A stretch of 64,000 nucleotides of DNA from Morchella semilibera (taxonomy: Eukaryota; Ascomycota; Pezizomycetes; Pezizales; Morchellaceae), in NCBI GenBank assembly GCA_009192285.1, contig CM018603.1:3216588-3280587 (forward strand), given 5' to 3'. Below, piece after piece: positions 23,308-34,348 of the stretch. Each line of letters opens with the position of its first letter. Within the stretch, counting starts at the first letter, position 1. Position numbers and translations under genes: made by a program. Under the pieces are notes generated by a model. That model was not told where the DNA came from. It did no database searches and saw only the letters and a list, made by a program, of their open reading frames with translations.

Positions 23308-25271
23308 GGCTGTAAGAGTTTTTTTTATTCTGAGCCGATATCTGTTGCTTTTATTGGGGCTCGACTTCCTGGCATCTAAGGCCTTGGGAAATCTTGGTAC
23401 TTTATGGGAGTGGAAGAGGGGGGGTAGTGGTGGGTGATGGTCATGTGATTAGTCATATTGATAGAACCCGGTGGTACAACCGGACCCGAAACAGATTCAT
23501 AGCTGTCCTAAATTAGACTGGCGCGGGCGTAGAGTAGAAGCACTCAGTTGATGCAGGTACCTAGCCGCTGAGGCACCTTGATTGTATGCGTTGAATAAGG
23601 AATTGAACCATATTAAAATTGAAGGTCGGAGCGCTACATGTAGGAGGGGGTGGTTTTACCTTTATTTGTATCCCCTGGTCTGTTGAAACTTGCAGAATCC
23701 AGGACTTCCTATTTCAGTAATAATTGTCCCACTTTTTGCTAACAAACGCCAACAATCTCTGGCAAACACCCACAGAAAGTGACGGGCTCAGTGACTTTGC
23801 CACAGCCCGAACAGGAAGTCCTGGATTCCGCGAGTCTCACCAGCCCAGGGGATACACACGGCTACTTCAGCGTTGTTCATTCTGCTTGGGGGTAGGGGGT
23901 TCAACTTCGGGGGGTGGTTACATCATTTAAACTGGAACTTTCACAATACTACGATGTAGAGTATCGTGCGTTTGACCCAGGGGAAGCTCTAGCGGTTAAA
24001 AAGTGTGTTTGGATAATGAGTGAGATTCCATGATCTTAAGTCATGTAATATCACCCGTGAAGCTAGCATGGGTACTACGGGGGTAGGGGAACCGTAGTAC
24101 ATGTAGTCAGGGTCGTTATCGCCCCACCGAGACTACTATGGTCACTAAAACAACCACCATTAATACCATCACTTCTAGTCTTTACAACGAAGGTTACGGC
24201 GATATATACCTTCATCGCGTTTAAGAAAGACAGCCGACAGTCTTCAAGGACCTGCCTGGAAGATACGTCGTTCGATCACCAATCACTCACCTCAGTTGGT
24301 ACACAAGCGCATGTATACGCACGAGCTCAGTAGACAGACCATCTGAACAAGTAGTAAGAGGTAGTTCAAGCACGCCTTAACTCGGATCTCCTACTCGGCT
24401 TAGTAAGCAGTCTGCAATGATCGCACGGCAGGGTACGCTGGCCGGCCTCATCCTACTAAGACACTCTACCAAAGATTCGCTTGGTAGCATGACGAACACA
24501 TGTCGACATGTCGATGGTCTCACTAGGTTTGTGGAACAACCAAGGGTATATACGTATGACTTATGGGCTTCCTCTATTGGCTCCCTAAAGAGCTTCACCG
24601 GAAGGTTGTCTAATCTAGGCCAATATAAGCCCGCTTTGGTTTCGAGGTCCGATCCGATCATGTCCTTGACTACATACATGTATGATGTAGAGTACCTGCA
24701 ACCTGCCAAGAGTTTAAGAAGCATAGATACTTGTAACTACATGTACTACCTCTACTCAACATAATTCGCGCCGGGGGGTAGGGGCTTCACCACTCGGGGG
24801 ATTACGACAAACCGTTAGCTTATATTACTAGATATTCTTTATAACAGAAATGTTTTCGCTATCAAAGTCTGAGTAAAGAATAGGCGCCACGACTAATTTG
24901 CACAAATTCCCAATACATAATAGATGTAGACAAAGGTGGGACTCGCGGGATGTAAGGCCTGTTCATATGTATGGAATCAACAAGTACTCGGGTTCAGGAA
25001 TAAGAGCCAGAAAATGGAATCCGAATAACCCTATTGCATTTCTGGTTCTTTCTCCCCGAGTACCCCCTCCCCCCCTGCGGAAGGGTCATCCGTAGCTACG
25101 GCTTGGATATTTTTGGGGTTGGTGACTAAAATGTAGAAATCCTCCCCTCTCTATACTCTCTATAACTAATCCAATTTTATTAATTAACTTATAATCAAGA
25201 AAGAATCACGTTCTTATACATATTTATTTATTAAGATAAATTACCACGTTTGCCCATGCTTCTTTTGTATG
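23308..25271. other. intergenic region with foldback element
   Basis: Holds the foldback element at 23667-23856, several TACATGTA copies (near 23634, 24098, 24675, 24741) and G-rich tracts near 23888 and 24772. Overlapping ORFs on both strands at 24377-24764 look like chance. Confidence 0.5.
23667..23856. mobile_element. foldback/MITE-like element with about 48-bp inverted ends
   Basis: The left end TGTATCCCCTGG... AATCCAGGACTTCCT (23667-23714) is matched in reverse complement by the right end AGGAAGTCCTGGATT... CCAGGGGATACA (about 23811-23856). The arms agree over most of their length with scattered mismatches. The inside has no coding capacity. The structure indicates a non-autonomous DNA element; the family is unknown and no target duplication is clear. 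Confidence 0.65.
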
Positions 25272-26497
25272 CTAACAGTTATGACTCGCCCCCTTATCTA
25301 AATCTAAAAGTCTGACTGCATTTTCTCCCAGGACACAGTTCGCCATCCTCTCCCCTCCAAATGCAGTCCTTATAGCTCTAACATTAGCCGTCACACTCAG
25401 CCACTGTGTTTCGTTCTTGGCCCCCTCTAAAGGTGGGAAAAATGGATGATCAGTCCCAAACAAGACTCTGTTGGCGCCAGCCACGTCTACTGCGGCCTTC
25501 ACTCCAACCGGTGAATATACAACTGCGTCTAGGAGGATATTTTGGGATAATACATCCCAAATACTCCTCTTAGGTGCTGAATTGTTGGCCATGAGATACG
25601 CATCATGCGCAATAACAGATTCAAGACGGCCTGCAAGGAATGGGAGAGTACCGCCGGAATGTGCGAGGAGCAGCGAGAGGTTTGGGTACCTGTCAAAGAC
25701 ACCGGAAAGAATGAGGCGCGCAACAGCAATTGTGGTCTCGAGCGGAAAGCTTTGGGGTGTCAGTTCATGTATCTACCGTGGGTATATAAAGAGGCGGGTA
25801 GATATACCCTAGCGCTAAGGGGAGGACATGTCCGTAATCGGAAGCCCTTGGTCCATATACTTCTGCAGGTAATCCGTAATGAGGATGTAGAAACATTGTC
25901 TGGCCTGCCTCTTGCAGCGCTTCGTAGACAGGGTTCAATCTCTCATCATCTAACCCTTTGCCTAGTCCCGAAGTACCCATGACAATTCCCCTCATCCATG
26001 GTAGCCCCTTTAACCTTCTGATCTCATCTGTGATCTCTTCCACAGTCCCGCTTAGCGGGAGCGCCCCAAAGGCATATAAACGACCGGGATATAGTCCACA
26101 GGTGGAGTCCATATCATCGTTGATGACCCTTGCTTTCTCTGCCGCTTCAGACGGGGGAAGGAAGTCGAGCCAAGGATTTGCGAGCGATACAACAGAAATA
26201 TCAATGTTGTGCTGGTCCATGAAAGCGATCTTGTAGCTGATTTCATGGTATTCAGGACCGATAGGACGACCATGAGCGGTTGAACTATCAGGTGAATCTT
26301 CTCCTGGGAGGATTATAAGCCGCTCCTCAGTAGAAGGGGGGAATGTCCGTACATAGGGGACTGTGGTTCGGGAACGAAGAACTAGAGGGTATTAGTCGTT
26401 TCCCCGCTGTATACGTATTACAGAACAGGAGAACGGAAGTCTTACGCTCCATATATGCAGGGGGGTAGACATGAGTGTGGATATCGACAATTGTCAT
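25272..26497 (-). CDS. iso-orotate (uracil-5-carboxylate) decarboxylase, ACMSD-type amidohydrolase
   Basis: The enzyme removes the carboxyl group of iso-orotate to give uracil, the last step of thymine salvage. Three exons (26446-26497, 25808-26381, 25272-25749) with 64- and 58-nt introns give 367 residues. The metal-binding HxH is at residues 7 and 9 (VDIHTHVYPPAY), a further His is near 183 (FLHPHYGLP), His239 sits in LLLAHSGGTLPFLAGR and Asp309 in FGTDHPFF. From memory of the fungal enzymes of known structure, blocks such as PYVRTFP, TSGLGKGLDD and HVLPLALGFPLETTIAVAR are diagnostic within the ACMSD/amidohydrolase-2 family. It is transcribed away from the thymine 7-hydroxylase gene 882 bp away, which supports the role. 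The alternative would be another ACMSD-like decarboxylase. Confidence 0.88.
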
Positions 26498-27379
26498 TGT
26501 ATTGTGGTATTGCAGTTTTTTGGTTGGCAAGTACAAGGCAAGTGCTATGTGAGGTGTATAATGTATGAATTCGTATGATATGGTGGGTATGATGGTGGGG
26601 TGATGGTACTGGGTATGAGGATGGATGTCTACTTTCATTCTACTTATATGACCCCTTAGCGTGATTTTACTTTCCTAAGAACAGTTGTCCTTCAATCTAT
26701 GCATACTTCATGTAGCCGGTAAGTGGTCCGAGCCACTCATGTACATTGTATACATGTATTTACATGATGTAGATGTTGTGTACTTGACGTATTCGCACAT
26801 CTAAATGTCCTCCAATCCGGTCGGGGTTACGCGACGGCAGCAGCGGACGGGTCCGGTATTATTCCCCCTTCGGATAAATATTACTATGTACCTACAGTCG
26901 CACCTCGCTATCTCGTATCTCGATATCTCTGTCTCGTAGGGATTTGAGGGACAGGTACCGCTCTTCTCCACCAAAAACTATTTTCTGTTTCGTATATTTG
27001 CTATCTCGTAGGGTTTGGCCCAGAATACGCTAACGACATAACGAGGTGCGACTGTACCAGTGGTATGCCCTATTTAGGGTCTCTTGGCATTTGGTTATCG
27101 CGATAAGGAGCGATTCTGGAAGGTGAGGACGGTTTTGGATATGTAGTAGCCGGAATGTGGGGTATGGCCCGCAGATTGGCGATAGGTAACCTTATGTACC
27201 TATCTACCTGCTGATATGTTTGGAAATACTCATCGTTCTTATTATATAATTATCAGCCAATATCAATATTGAGCTCGAGCCCGACAACCACCTGATCTAT
27301 TAATCGAAAGCGTTTAGCTACATATAACGCCTCAAACGTGTTCTCCTTATAACCAAGTTCTTTGTAAAGTATATCGACC
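26498..27379. promoter_or_regulatory. shared divergent promoter region of the thymine-salvage pair
   Basis: 882 bp separate the two start codons. The region therefore contains both promoters, and it carries a 160-bp MITE (26895-27054) plus TACATGTA near 26752. Co-regulation of the pair is inferred from the arrangement; no specific operator is recognised. Confidence 0.5.
26895..27054. mobile_element. pogo/Tc1-like MITE, 160 bp, flanked by TA
   Basis: The left end CAGTCGCACCTCGCTATCTCG and right end CGACATAACGAGGTGCGACTG are inverted repeats differing at two of 21 positions. Both sides are flanked by TA, the target duplication used by Tc1/mariner/pogo transposases. The inside is non-coding and has several CTATCTCG/TATCTCG copies. 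The clean ends suggest a fairly recent insertion. Confidence 0.85.
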
Positions 27380-28646
27380 ATGACCAACGCTCCTCAGGCC
27401 GTCACGACAGCTATCTCCAAAGATGAGCTGTTCATTCCTGTAAGAATCTAGCTTCAAACCACCCCAATCTTGCTTCCACCCTCACTATACAATCACACAT
27501 ACTGACCAACCACTCAGCTAATCGACTTCTCTCTCTTCCTCAACGGAACTGATGAAGATAAGAAAGCTGCAGCGAATGGCATGGTTGACGGCTTCAAAAA
27601 CGCTGGCTTCATGTACCCCCCCCCCTCCATCAAGCTCGTCTCACTAGTTAACCCCCACAGCTACATCAAGAACCACGGTGTTCCACAGCCCTTGATCGAC
27701 AATGTCTTTGCTGAATCAGCCCTATTCTTCGCCCGCCCAAAAGACCAAAAAAACACTCTCGCGTGGACAACCCCCCAGTCAAACCGCGGTTACGTCTCCC
27801 ATGGACGGGAGAAAGTAACACAACTCGCAGACCCCACACTTATCAAAGCACTCCGCGATGTAAACCCTGACCTCAAGGAGTCCTTTGAGATTGGCCGTGA
27901 CAATGTACCTGGGCTACCGAACCGCTGGCCAGAACACCTAGATGAGCAGGGGAAGGTCTTTACGGAGACAATGAGGACCTTCTTCGATACGTGTAAGGGG
28001 CTGCATATCGAAGTCATGCGAGCAATAGGCTTAGGAATGGGCCTGGAGATGGGTTTCTTTGATAAGTTCACCTCTGGCGGCGATAATAATCTGCGCCTAC
28101 TACATTATCCCGCCGTCAAAAAGGATGTGTTTGTTAAGAATAGGGACCAGGTTAGAGCAGGAAAGCATACGGATTATGGTAGTATCACACTGCTATTTCA
28201 GGATAATAGAGGTGGTCTGCAGGTTAGGAGTCCGCAGGGGACTTTTGTAAACGCAACACCAATTCCAGGAACTAGTGAGTGTTTCATATCAATACCTAAA
28301 CAAGAGGAGAGTGTTGATAAATGGTATAGTTGTGATTAACGCGGGTGATCTTCTGGCAAGATGGTCGAACCTAAAGATTAAGTCGACGGAACATCAGGTT
28401 GTGGAGCCGCCAATTCCACCAGAGAGTGATGAATATCCAGCCAGATACTCTTGCGCGTGAGGCCTCACCTCATTCTATTCCCATCTAATACTATACTGAT
28501 ATACGTGTAGTTACTTTTGTAACCCAAACTTCGACCAGTACATCGAAGCACTCCCAGGAACCTATGAGAGTGAGGAGGACAAGAAGTTCCCAGGGATCTT
28601 GAGCGGTGATTACTTGGTGCAGAGGCTGCAGAGTACTTACACTTAA
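27380..28646 (+). CDS. thymine 7-hydroxylase (2-oxoglutarate/Fe(II) dioxygenase)
   Basis: The enzyme oxidises the thymine methyl group stepwise to iso-orotate using Fe(II), O2 and 2-oxoglutarate. Five exons (27380-27439, 27518-27612, 27661-28274, 28330-28456, 28511-28646) give 343 residues. The iron triad is His221/Asp223 (GKHTDYGS) and His278 (STEHQVV); Arg295 in ARYS fits 2-oxoglutarate binding. Blocks such as TPQSNRGYVSHGREKVTQL, HIEVMRAI and INAGDLLARWSN match what I recall of Neurospora thymine 7-hydroxylase within the isopenicillin-N-synthase-like family. The second intron (48 nt, a multiple of three with no in-frame stop) could be read through, but its removal restores the standard GFIYIKNHGV. 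The divergent decarboxylase neighbour carries out the next reaction. Confidence in the fold is very high; in the substrate, high. Confidence 0.87.
27613..27660 (+). other. 48-nt in-frame intron of thymine 7-hydroxylase
   Basis: GTACCCC donor, TTAAC branch and CCACAG acceptor. It is a multiple of three with no stop, so retention would insert 16 residues (Pro-rich) into the conserved GF-IYIKNHG segment instead of breaking the frame. Confidence 0.75.
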
Positions 28647-31023
28647 GCACACATTTCCCTGAGCATGGGTTTGCGTTACTGTATGGGGTTTGGGGTGCAT
28701 TGATTTTTGAGACGGGTCTGAATTGGTTTTTTATCTTCTTTTTGCCTATAGCGGCTACTAAAATCGATCCCTGAAGGGTAGGCCGTCTTGTAGCACTAGC
28801 GGTCGTGGTTCAAGTTCTGTTTAACGTAACATATTTTCTGGGCCCACGTACGTTTCTGGGGGGCGCCATCTCCCGAGATGGTTCGTTAGTAGCGGTGCCG
28901 GGTGTTATAGAAGTGACTATAGGCAACCTGGGGGTTGGGGCCGAGGGGCCCTCCCCGTAATTGTGGCTCTATTCGGCAGGTAGCGAGTACCGTCTTAGCT
29001 GCTCGTGCTGCTGTAGATGTGTTGCGGGGCTGTGGGGCTATCGTGTCTCTAAAACACATTTCTGCCGTAATACTTTGTTTATCTGCCTTGTTGGTATCGT
29101 TAATTCGCGTGGGGAGAGGGAGTTGTATATAGAGCACTAATTACGGTGGGGGGATTCAGGGCCGTCGGTAGGATCGAGTGTGCTCGGGTAATGGAAGGGG
29201 CCAGGTAATCTGCTAAGGCGCAGGAGGGGTTTGTTAGATTTTATAGGGGGTGAAGGGGTGAAAAGAGGGGTGTTGACTGGCGGATAGACCTGAGCCTATG
29301 AGAGAGGGTAAGAGCGAGTGACATTTCGTGACAAATGATCAGGTAGGGGTTGGAGCTGGAGGGTTGAAGGTGGCTGAGCGCGATGGATACAATACTGGGT
29401 AGGAGGGCAGCTTTCTTAAAGTCGCTGGGTCTCGGCAGATGACCGCTAGGAAATTAGTGCCACATACACGTAAGTACATGTAATATTCCAAGCCGGGTCT
29501 TTGTAAAACCTTTGTAATAAGCAGAATTAGGGTCAGTTTTCAACGTGCACTACATGTAGCCCCAGCGATACAACGTGTTCTACTAAGTACTGTAATTTTA
29601 GAACTTTAGTGAAATCACAACTCATCACTCGAACCTACGAAGGACAAGAAAATGTCTTGATCCAAGCGCGCCAAGAAATTGCTTTTATAAGTTCGCCTTA
29701 GGGTCTTGTCAGTTCAGTTGTAACAGTGCCACAGAGCGGTGAAAACCGTGTGTTCTTGTCTCTATCAGCTTTGTTAAAGTAACTCCACCAGCGGTGGAGA
29801 GAACAAAGGTAAAAGTGTAAAACTAAGCAACAAAGGGAACCTAAGATTCGCTTACAGATTTGTTTCCCCATACCAATTTGATGTATTTACCAGCAAGGAA
29901 TGGTTAGGTGATCATGATTCCCCGCCCCCGCCCCCGTCGTCCCCGCCCCTGGATCTAGGTGTCTGCAGAAGTGGGGCAAGTCTCGCCCAAAACAACCACC
30001 TCCCCAGTCAAGACGAAATTGACCTCCCAGCAGCATATAGAATCGATGATAGCATGTCCGGTCTGGCAAACACTCTTGATGCCCCGTTCTCGGCCTCGGG
30101 CGGGCTAGATGGTGCCTGGGACATTTACCCATCCCTTAACCCCCCCATCTTCCCCTCTCTAGCTCTTCTCCTCCTCCTGCCTCATACTCCTTCCCCTCTT
30201 GTGGCTGCTCACTCTTCCGGGTTCGACATGATCGTTAGTCCGTAAAGAGGGGTTAGAGTGGTTCGACCTGCCAGTAGGTCTAAGACCAATAGGGGATGGT
30301 GGCAGCAAGCGGTTGGACCATTCCACTACCGTTCTGTGATCGTAGGGCTAGGTTGGATAAGATTTCTTATAAACTTTCTTATTTTGCGCTCGCTGTTTCC
30401 CGGGTATTTCTTAAGTGCAAGTGGCAATTCTTATTAGTACTTCGAGGGATCAATTTATTAGCTCGTTCTATGGATCTAAGAACCCTTCTTGGCGTGCTCA
30501 GGTGGGCGGCATCATAGTTCCTCACTCGGTCGGTCGGCTGACAGTGGTCGAGAACACAGAACAGCACATGTTGTTCCAGAATAAGCCCGTAGCCCCTAGC
30601 GCGCCCCCCCAGAAGATTCACAACATCACAGCACGCACGATAGTACAATTCGTCGCCCTTTAATTCCCTCTGGTACCTCCCTCGTCTTCTCTTTTTATTT
30701 GTTAATATAGCCAACAACAGCGTAATGTGAACAAACACAGAAAAAATAAGAATAATAATTGAACTCCCCCTAATCCAGCCCAGCCCGTACCTTAGTAATA
30801 TGACGAAAAACGAAAGATGAAGGAAATTCCCGTTGAATACCCAGCCAACAAATAAATTGATAGCAGAACCGACATAATAGAAAAAGAAAAAAGTCAGGAG
30901 AAAAAAATAAGAATAAAAAAAAGAAAAGTGGAAGACGTTATTGTAAAAATGTTGATTATGGTGGACTTTCCTGTCCAGCTCTTTCCCGACCCAAACAGAT
31001 AGTGATTAAAAAAAAAAGAAAGT
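28647..31023. other. intergenic region with no supported gene
   Basis: No ORF here shows family features. The G-rich part at 28.8-29.4 kb and the segment 29640-29830, with a short palindrome (TCCACCAGCGGTGGA), may be old repeat remnants, but no family can be assigned. TACATGTA occurs near 29475 and 29551. 30830-31020 is very A-rich. Confidence 0.45.
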
Positions 31024-31644
31024 CTATATAGTAGCCTTTTGCTTTCCTTCCCTTTTAGACAGAAGTTTAAATTCCATGGGTATCACGTCCTTGAGGCTGA
31101 CTTTGCCTCTGCATACCGGACATCTCCCTGCCTGTTTAGTGGGCGGCATAGCCGAGGCCTTGATAGCTCCATGGAGACACTTGTGGCAGAACATATGACC
31201 TATCACCACAACTTATTAGCAATTATCTCCACCACAATAACGTTTTCTGCAAATATAGGTATATGAATAATGTAGATTGGCGGCTAGAAAGGGCCACAAA
31301 CCACAAGGTGTAACGGCCAAATCTGTGGGCTCGTCCTCCATACAAATAACACACGTGAATCCCGCCACCTTCCTCTTCTCGCTCTCCCTCGCTGCCTCTT
31401 GCGTCTTCAGCAGATCCTCCCTCTGCTGGCGACGCAGCACGTCCTCATCCGCCTCCACTTCCGTCAGGTCAACGCTCTCGATGATGCGCCGGCGCTTGAC
31501 CGGCTGCTCCTCGCAGTGGGCCGGGGGAGAGGCTGTAAGGTCTATTGTTGGGGCGCGGGAGCTCCAGCGTTTAGAGTTACGATTATTAGGGGAGGGGCGG
31601 GGCGATGTGTGAGGGTAGGAAGAGCGCTGGTATTGCTGTGACAT
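31024..31644 (-). CDS. RING-finger protein, Slx8/RNF4-like candidate SUMO-targeted ubiquitin ligase
   Basis: Two exons (31302-31644, 31024-31199; 102-nt intron, phase 1) give 172 residues. The start MSQQYQRSSYPHTSPRP is chosen because the upstream open part lacks conserved character. The N-terminal half is Ser/Pro/Arg-rich with the short hydrophobic-acidic pieces TIDLTASP and ESVDLTEVEAD, which resemble SUMO-interacting motifs. The C-terminal half is a C3HC4 RING: CVICMEDEPTDLAVTPCGHM, FCHKCLHGAIK, then CPVCRGKVS; the intron falls inside the Cys-Gly-His step. Size, RING-at-the-end layout and VDLT-type motifs fit Slx8, which with a partner ubiquitinates sumoylated nuclear proteins in DNA repair. 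Other small RING ligases cannot be excluded. Confidence 0.75.
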
Positions 31645-31881
31645 TATGGCGTTACTGTAGGCGTGTTTGTAGGTTGGTCTACTTGAGGATGAGGGGAGGT
31701 GACTTGGCTCATGGGCGCATGTTAAGGATGGAACATCCACCCCTAGGCACAATGCAGTACGGGCACAAGATGATAACACCTCCGCCTACCCGGCCGTTGC
31801 ATTGGCCTAGACTACATGTCCCCAACACCATCCTAGGCTAGAATTCATTTAGGGCCCGTTTGGCAATTGAAACTGCAACTG

Positions 31882-32068
31882 CAGCGACACCTCGCTATAA
31901 GAAACGCCAAGGTGGCGGCAGTTTTTGTTTCTTATAGCAAAAATCTCCCCAAATTCCTTATAGCAGGTGAGATTTTGGTGCAGAGTCCTTAGCGTGCACC
32001 TACCCTGTTATTGTTTCTTACAGCAAGGTTTTCCTTATAGCGAGGTTTCTTATAGCGAGGTATGGCTG
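31882..32068. mobile_element. second pogo-like MITE, 187 bp
   Basis: The left end CAGCGACACCTCGCTATAAG and right end CTTATAGCGAGGTATGGCTG are near-perfect inverted repeats with the ACCTCGCTAT core shared with the element at 26895-27054. The right flank is TA; the left is TG, so the target duplication is decayed or not exact. CTTATAGCGAGGT is repeated twice near the right end. No coding capacity. Confidence 0.75.
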
Positions 32069-34286
32069 TAGACAAAACGGATCCGGAGTTCCCAAGGAAA
32101 ACTTTGTTTTAGCCTATTGCCCAACCCACGAGCCCTATAAAACCTTGACCATTTTGACTTTTAAAACATGGTTTATGGTTTATGGAATATGGGAAGGTAG
32201 AAAACCATCCACGCTCAGAGCCATCTTTAACCTACATGTAGTCTTCCTATCCGTCCCATAGGCTTATCTCTCTAAGTAATGAAAGTACCAGTACTGCGTC
32301 TAGATTACTAAATGGGTTTTCAAGAATATGGAGCAGAGACTCGAATAGCGTGAGTATTTGACTCTCCCTCTGTAAGAATACCGAGTATCCCTGTTGCACA
32401 GGGCCCTTTCCTAGACGTTCTTTACTGATAGGGGAAAAATAGAGGAAAGAGAGCTGGCTCTATATTCTGGTTATCCGATTTGCGGAAGGTGAGACCAGCG
32501 CCAATCAGGCTAATGAAAGGTGGAGTTGACTCTATTTGCGCAAAGTCTCTGAAGAACAACTCTCTGACTTCCATGACTGACAACCAGTTGATTTCTTTCA
32601 GGACTAGACGCAAGAGGGGAATTGAAACTCTCCCATCACGCAGGATGACATCGACAAAGCTAACTCGGCAATCTGAACCATCAGTACCACTTCCACGAAG
32701 ATGCCCCGTACATCTGCCCATAGGGTAGTCCCTATCAGGATTAGGGGGGTTTACCATCGCCATTTCACTGTCACGGGTGCAAATTTACGTCCCAATGGGT
32801 TTTATAACCCAAAGTTTGATCAGCTAGTCTGGGTTGATTTAGGGGAGGAGGAATACCGGGATGGACTCGGTAAAGCGGAATCGGGGATTCCCGGTACTGA
32901 TATCGTTCCCGGAAGAATCATAATCTCGAGAGAGGACTTTACCTACCAAAGCCTAGGGTAAAATACCTCAGTGAAAAGTTTCCCAAATAGACAGGTCAAT
33001 AAGTGACGTTTAAGAACCTTAAAGATGGGTAGGTAAGGTTCGACCGCTATTCCCTCTTTCGGGTGGTGTAAGTTGGTTACTCTATTAAGCATGAAGGTAG
33101 TTCTCTGATTTGACAAATGGTGTTGGCCTTAAGCTTTATCACCGATAAATGATGTGAGAATGCATCCACTCTTTGTGAAGTTACTCTCCTGCATGCTTGG
33201 CTGTGGGAAGCAGATTTTTTAAGCGGGATAAGTCGCTCTCCATGGTTTAGTACGGTTGTAAGTTGTAACCGAGAAAGATGCCTTCTTTGTTTTGTTTTAG
33301 GTCATGACGAGTTCATCTTTTGGGATCCTAACCTGCGTGGTGGTGGTTACATGTATTCAGAGCATGTGGTAACCTGAGGCAGGTATAAATAAGCTCAGCC
33401 TAGCTAGAAGGGCTCGGGTATCCAGGCGTATCTTACCACTGGGTAACCCCACCATCCCGATACAGAACTGGGCTAGGCGCCTATTACACTTCTCTAGATA
33501 CATGTAACTAAATCAACGCGTTTTCTATCATCTACTAAAAACACTCCACACCGGGCCCTATTTTATGTTGAATTTAAGCGCACCCGCACTCCCGCAACAC
33601 TTTCCGCCACAACCTATAGACTTGTTGAAACCGCAAGAGGGCAGCTCCAGGCTGCACACGGGCCTACCTACACAACCCACATACCCGGAGGAGCTTTGAC
33701 ATGACCTGCGTACTTTTTCAACACCTCTGATCTCTTTCAATGCACGACTGTAACATGAGAAATCTCGAACGGGACAAGCTTACCTGTGACTATATGGTAA
33801 GTACATGTATACATGTAATTGACTTAGCCACGTTGATAAGCCTCTTTAGGAGGACCATCCTGTAGTCATTACCTAATCCCGATAGCTTTGACCCTGTTCC
33901 TGCCCGTGTCCACCTCCTGTAACCTGCGTGCCGCCATCACAACGACTCTCGAATACCTGGATAACGCCCCACTAGTCTGCCGCATTGTTCCGAGTGATAA
34001 TCTATGATCACATCAACCCACGCACAGCATCTCTTCCCCCGCGCCCACCGCCCACCTCCCACCGCTCTCATCGCCCACTACTCGCCACCTTCAGCCCACC
34101 ACCACCACCTCCCCGTGCACCTCCGAATAAGCCCTCCCCCACCCCGAGTAAACCCCCCCAAGGAAAGACATGCTAACCAACTCCGTCATAGATCGACCTA
34201 AAAAAAAAAGTTCTTCAATCACCCCTCACTCACGTAACCGATCGTCAACGACCCGAGGCTCCATTGAGTAAACAAGGAACACTAGA

Positions 34287-34348
34287 TGCTCTGGCTCGGA
34301 GTTAAACCGAGGATCTCAGCATTACTAGTGCTGCGCCTTACCAGAGCA
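34287..34348 (-). pseudogene. tRNA-Thr(AGT)-like pseudogene, D-arm deleted
   Basis: Read on the minus strand, the acceptor halves TGCTCTGG and CCAGAGCA pair. The anticodon arm CAGCA-CTAGTAA-TGCTG is intact with anticodon AGT, and the T arm is CTCGG-TTTAACT-CCGAG (B box with one change). Only about 8 nt lie between the acceptor and anticodon stems, so the D arm is missing; total length is 62 nt. It is probably a deleted tRNA gene or a tRNA-derived repeat, not a working tRNA. Confidence 0.55.

Noticed and set aside
24377-24764. Two overlapping 115-residue ORFs on opposite strands
   Set aside because: Mirror-image open frames without recognisable domains; probably coincidental.
32422-32763. 113-residue minus-strand ORF
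   Set aside because: Somewhat globular composition but no motif, no splice context and isolated between repeats; not enough to call a gene.
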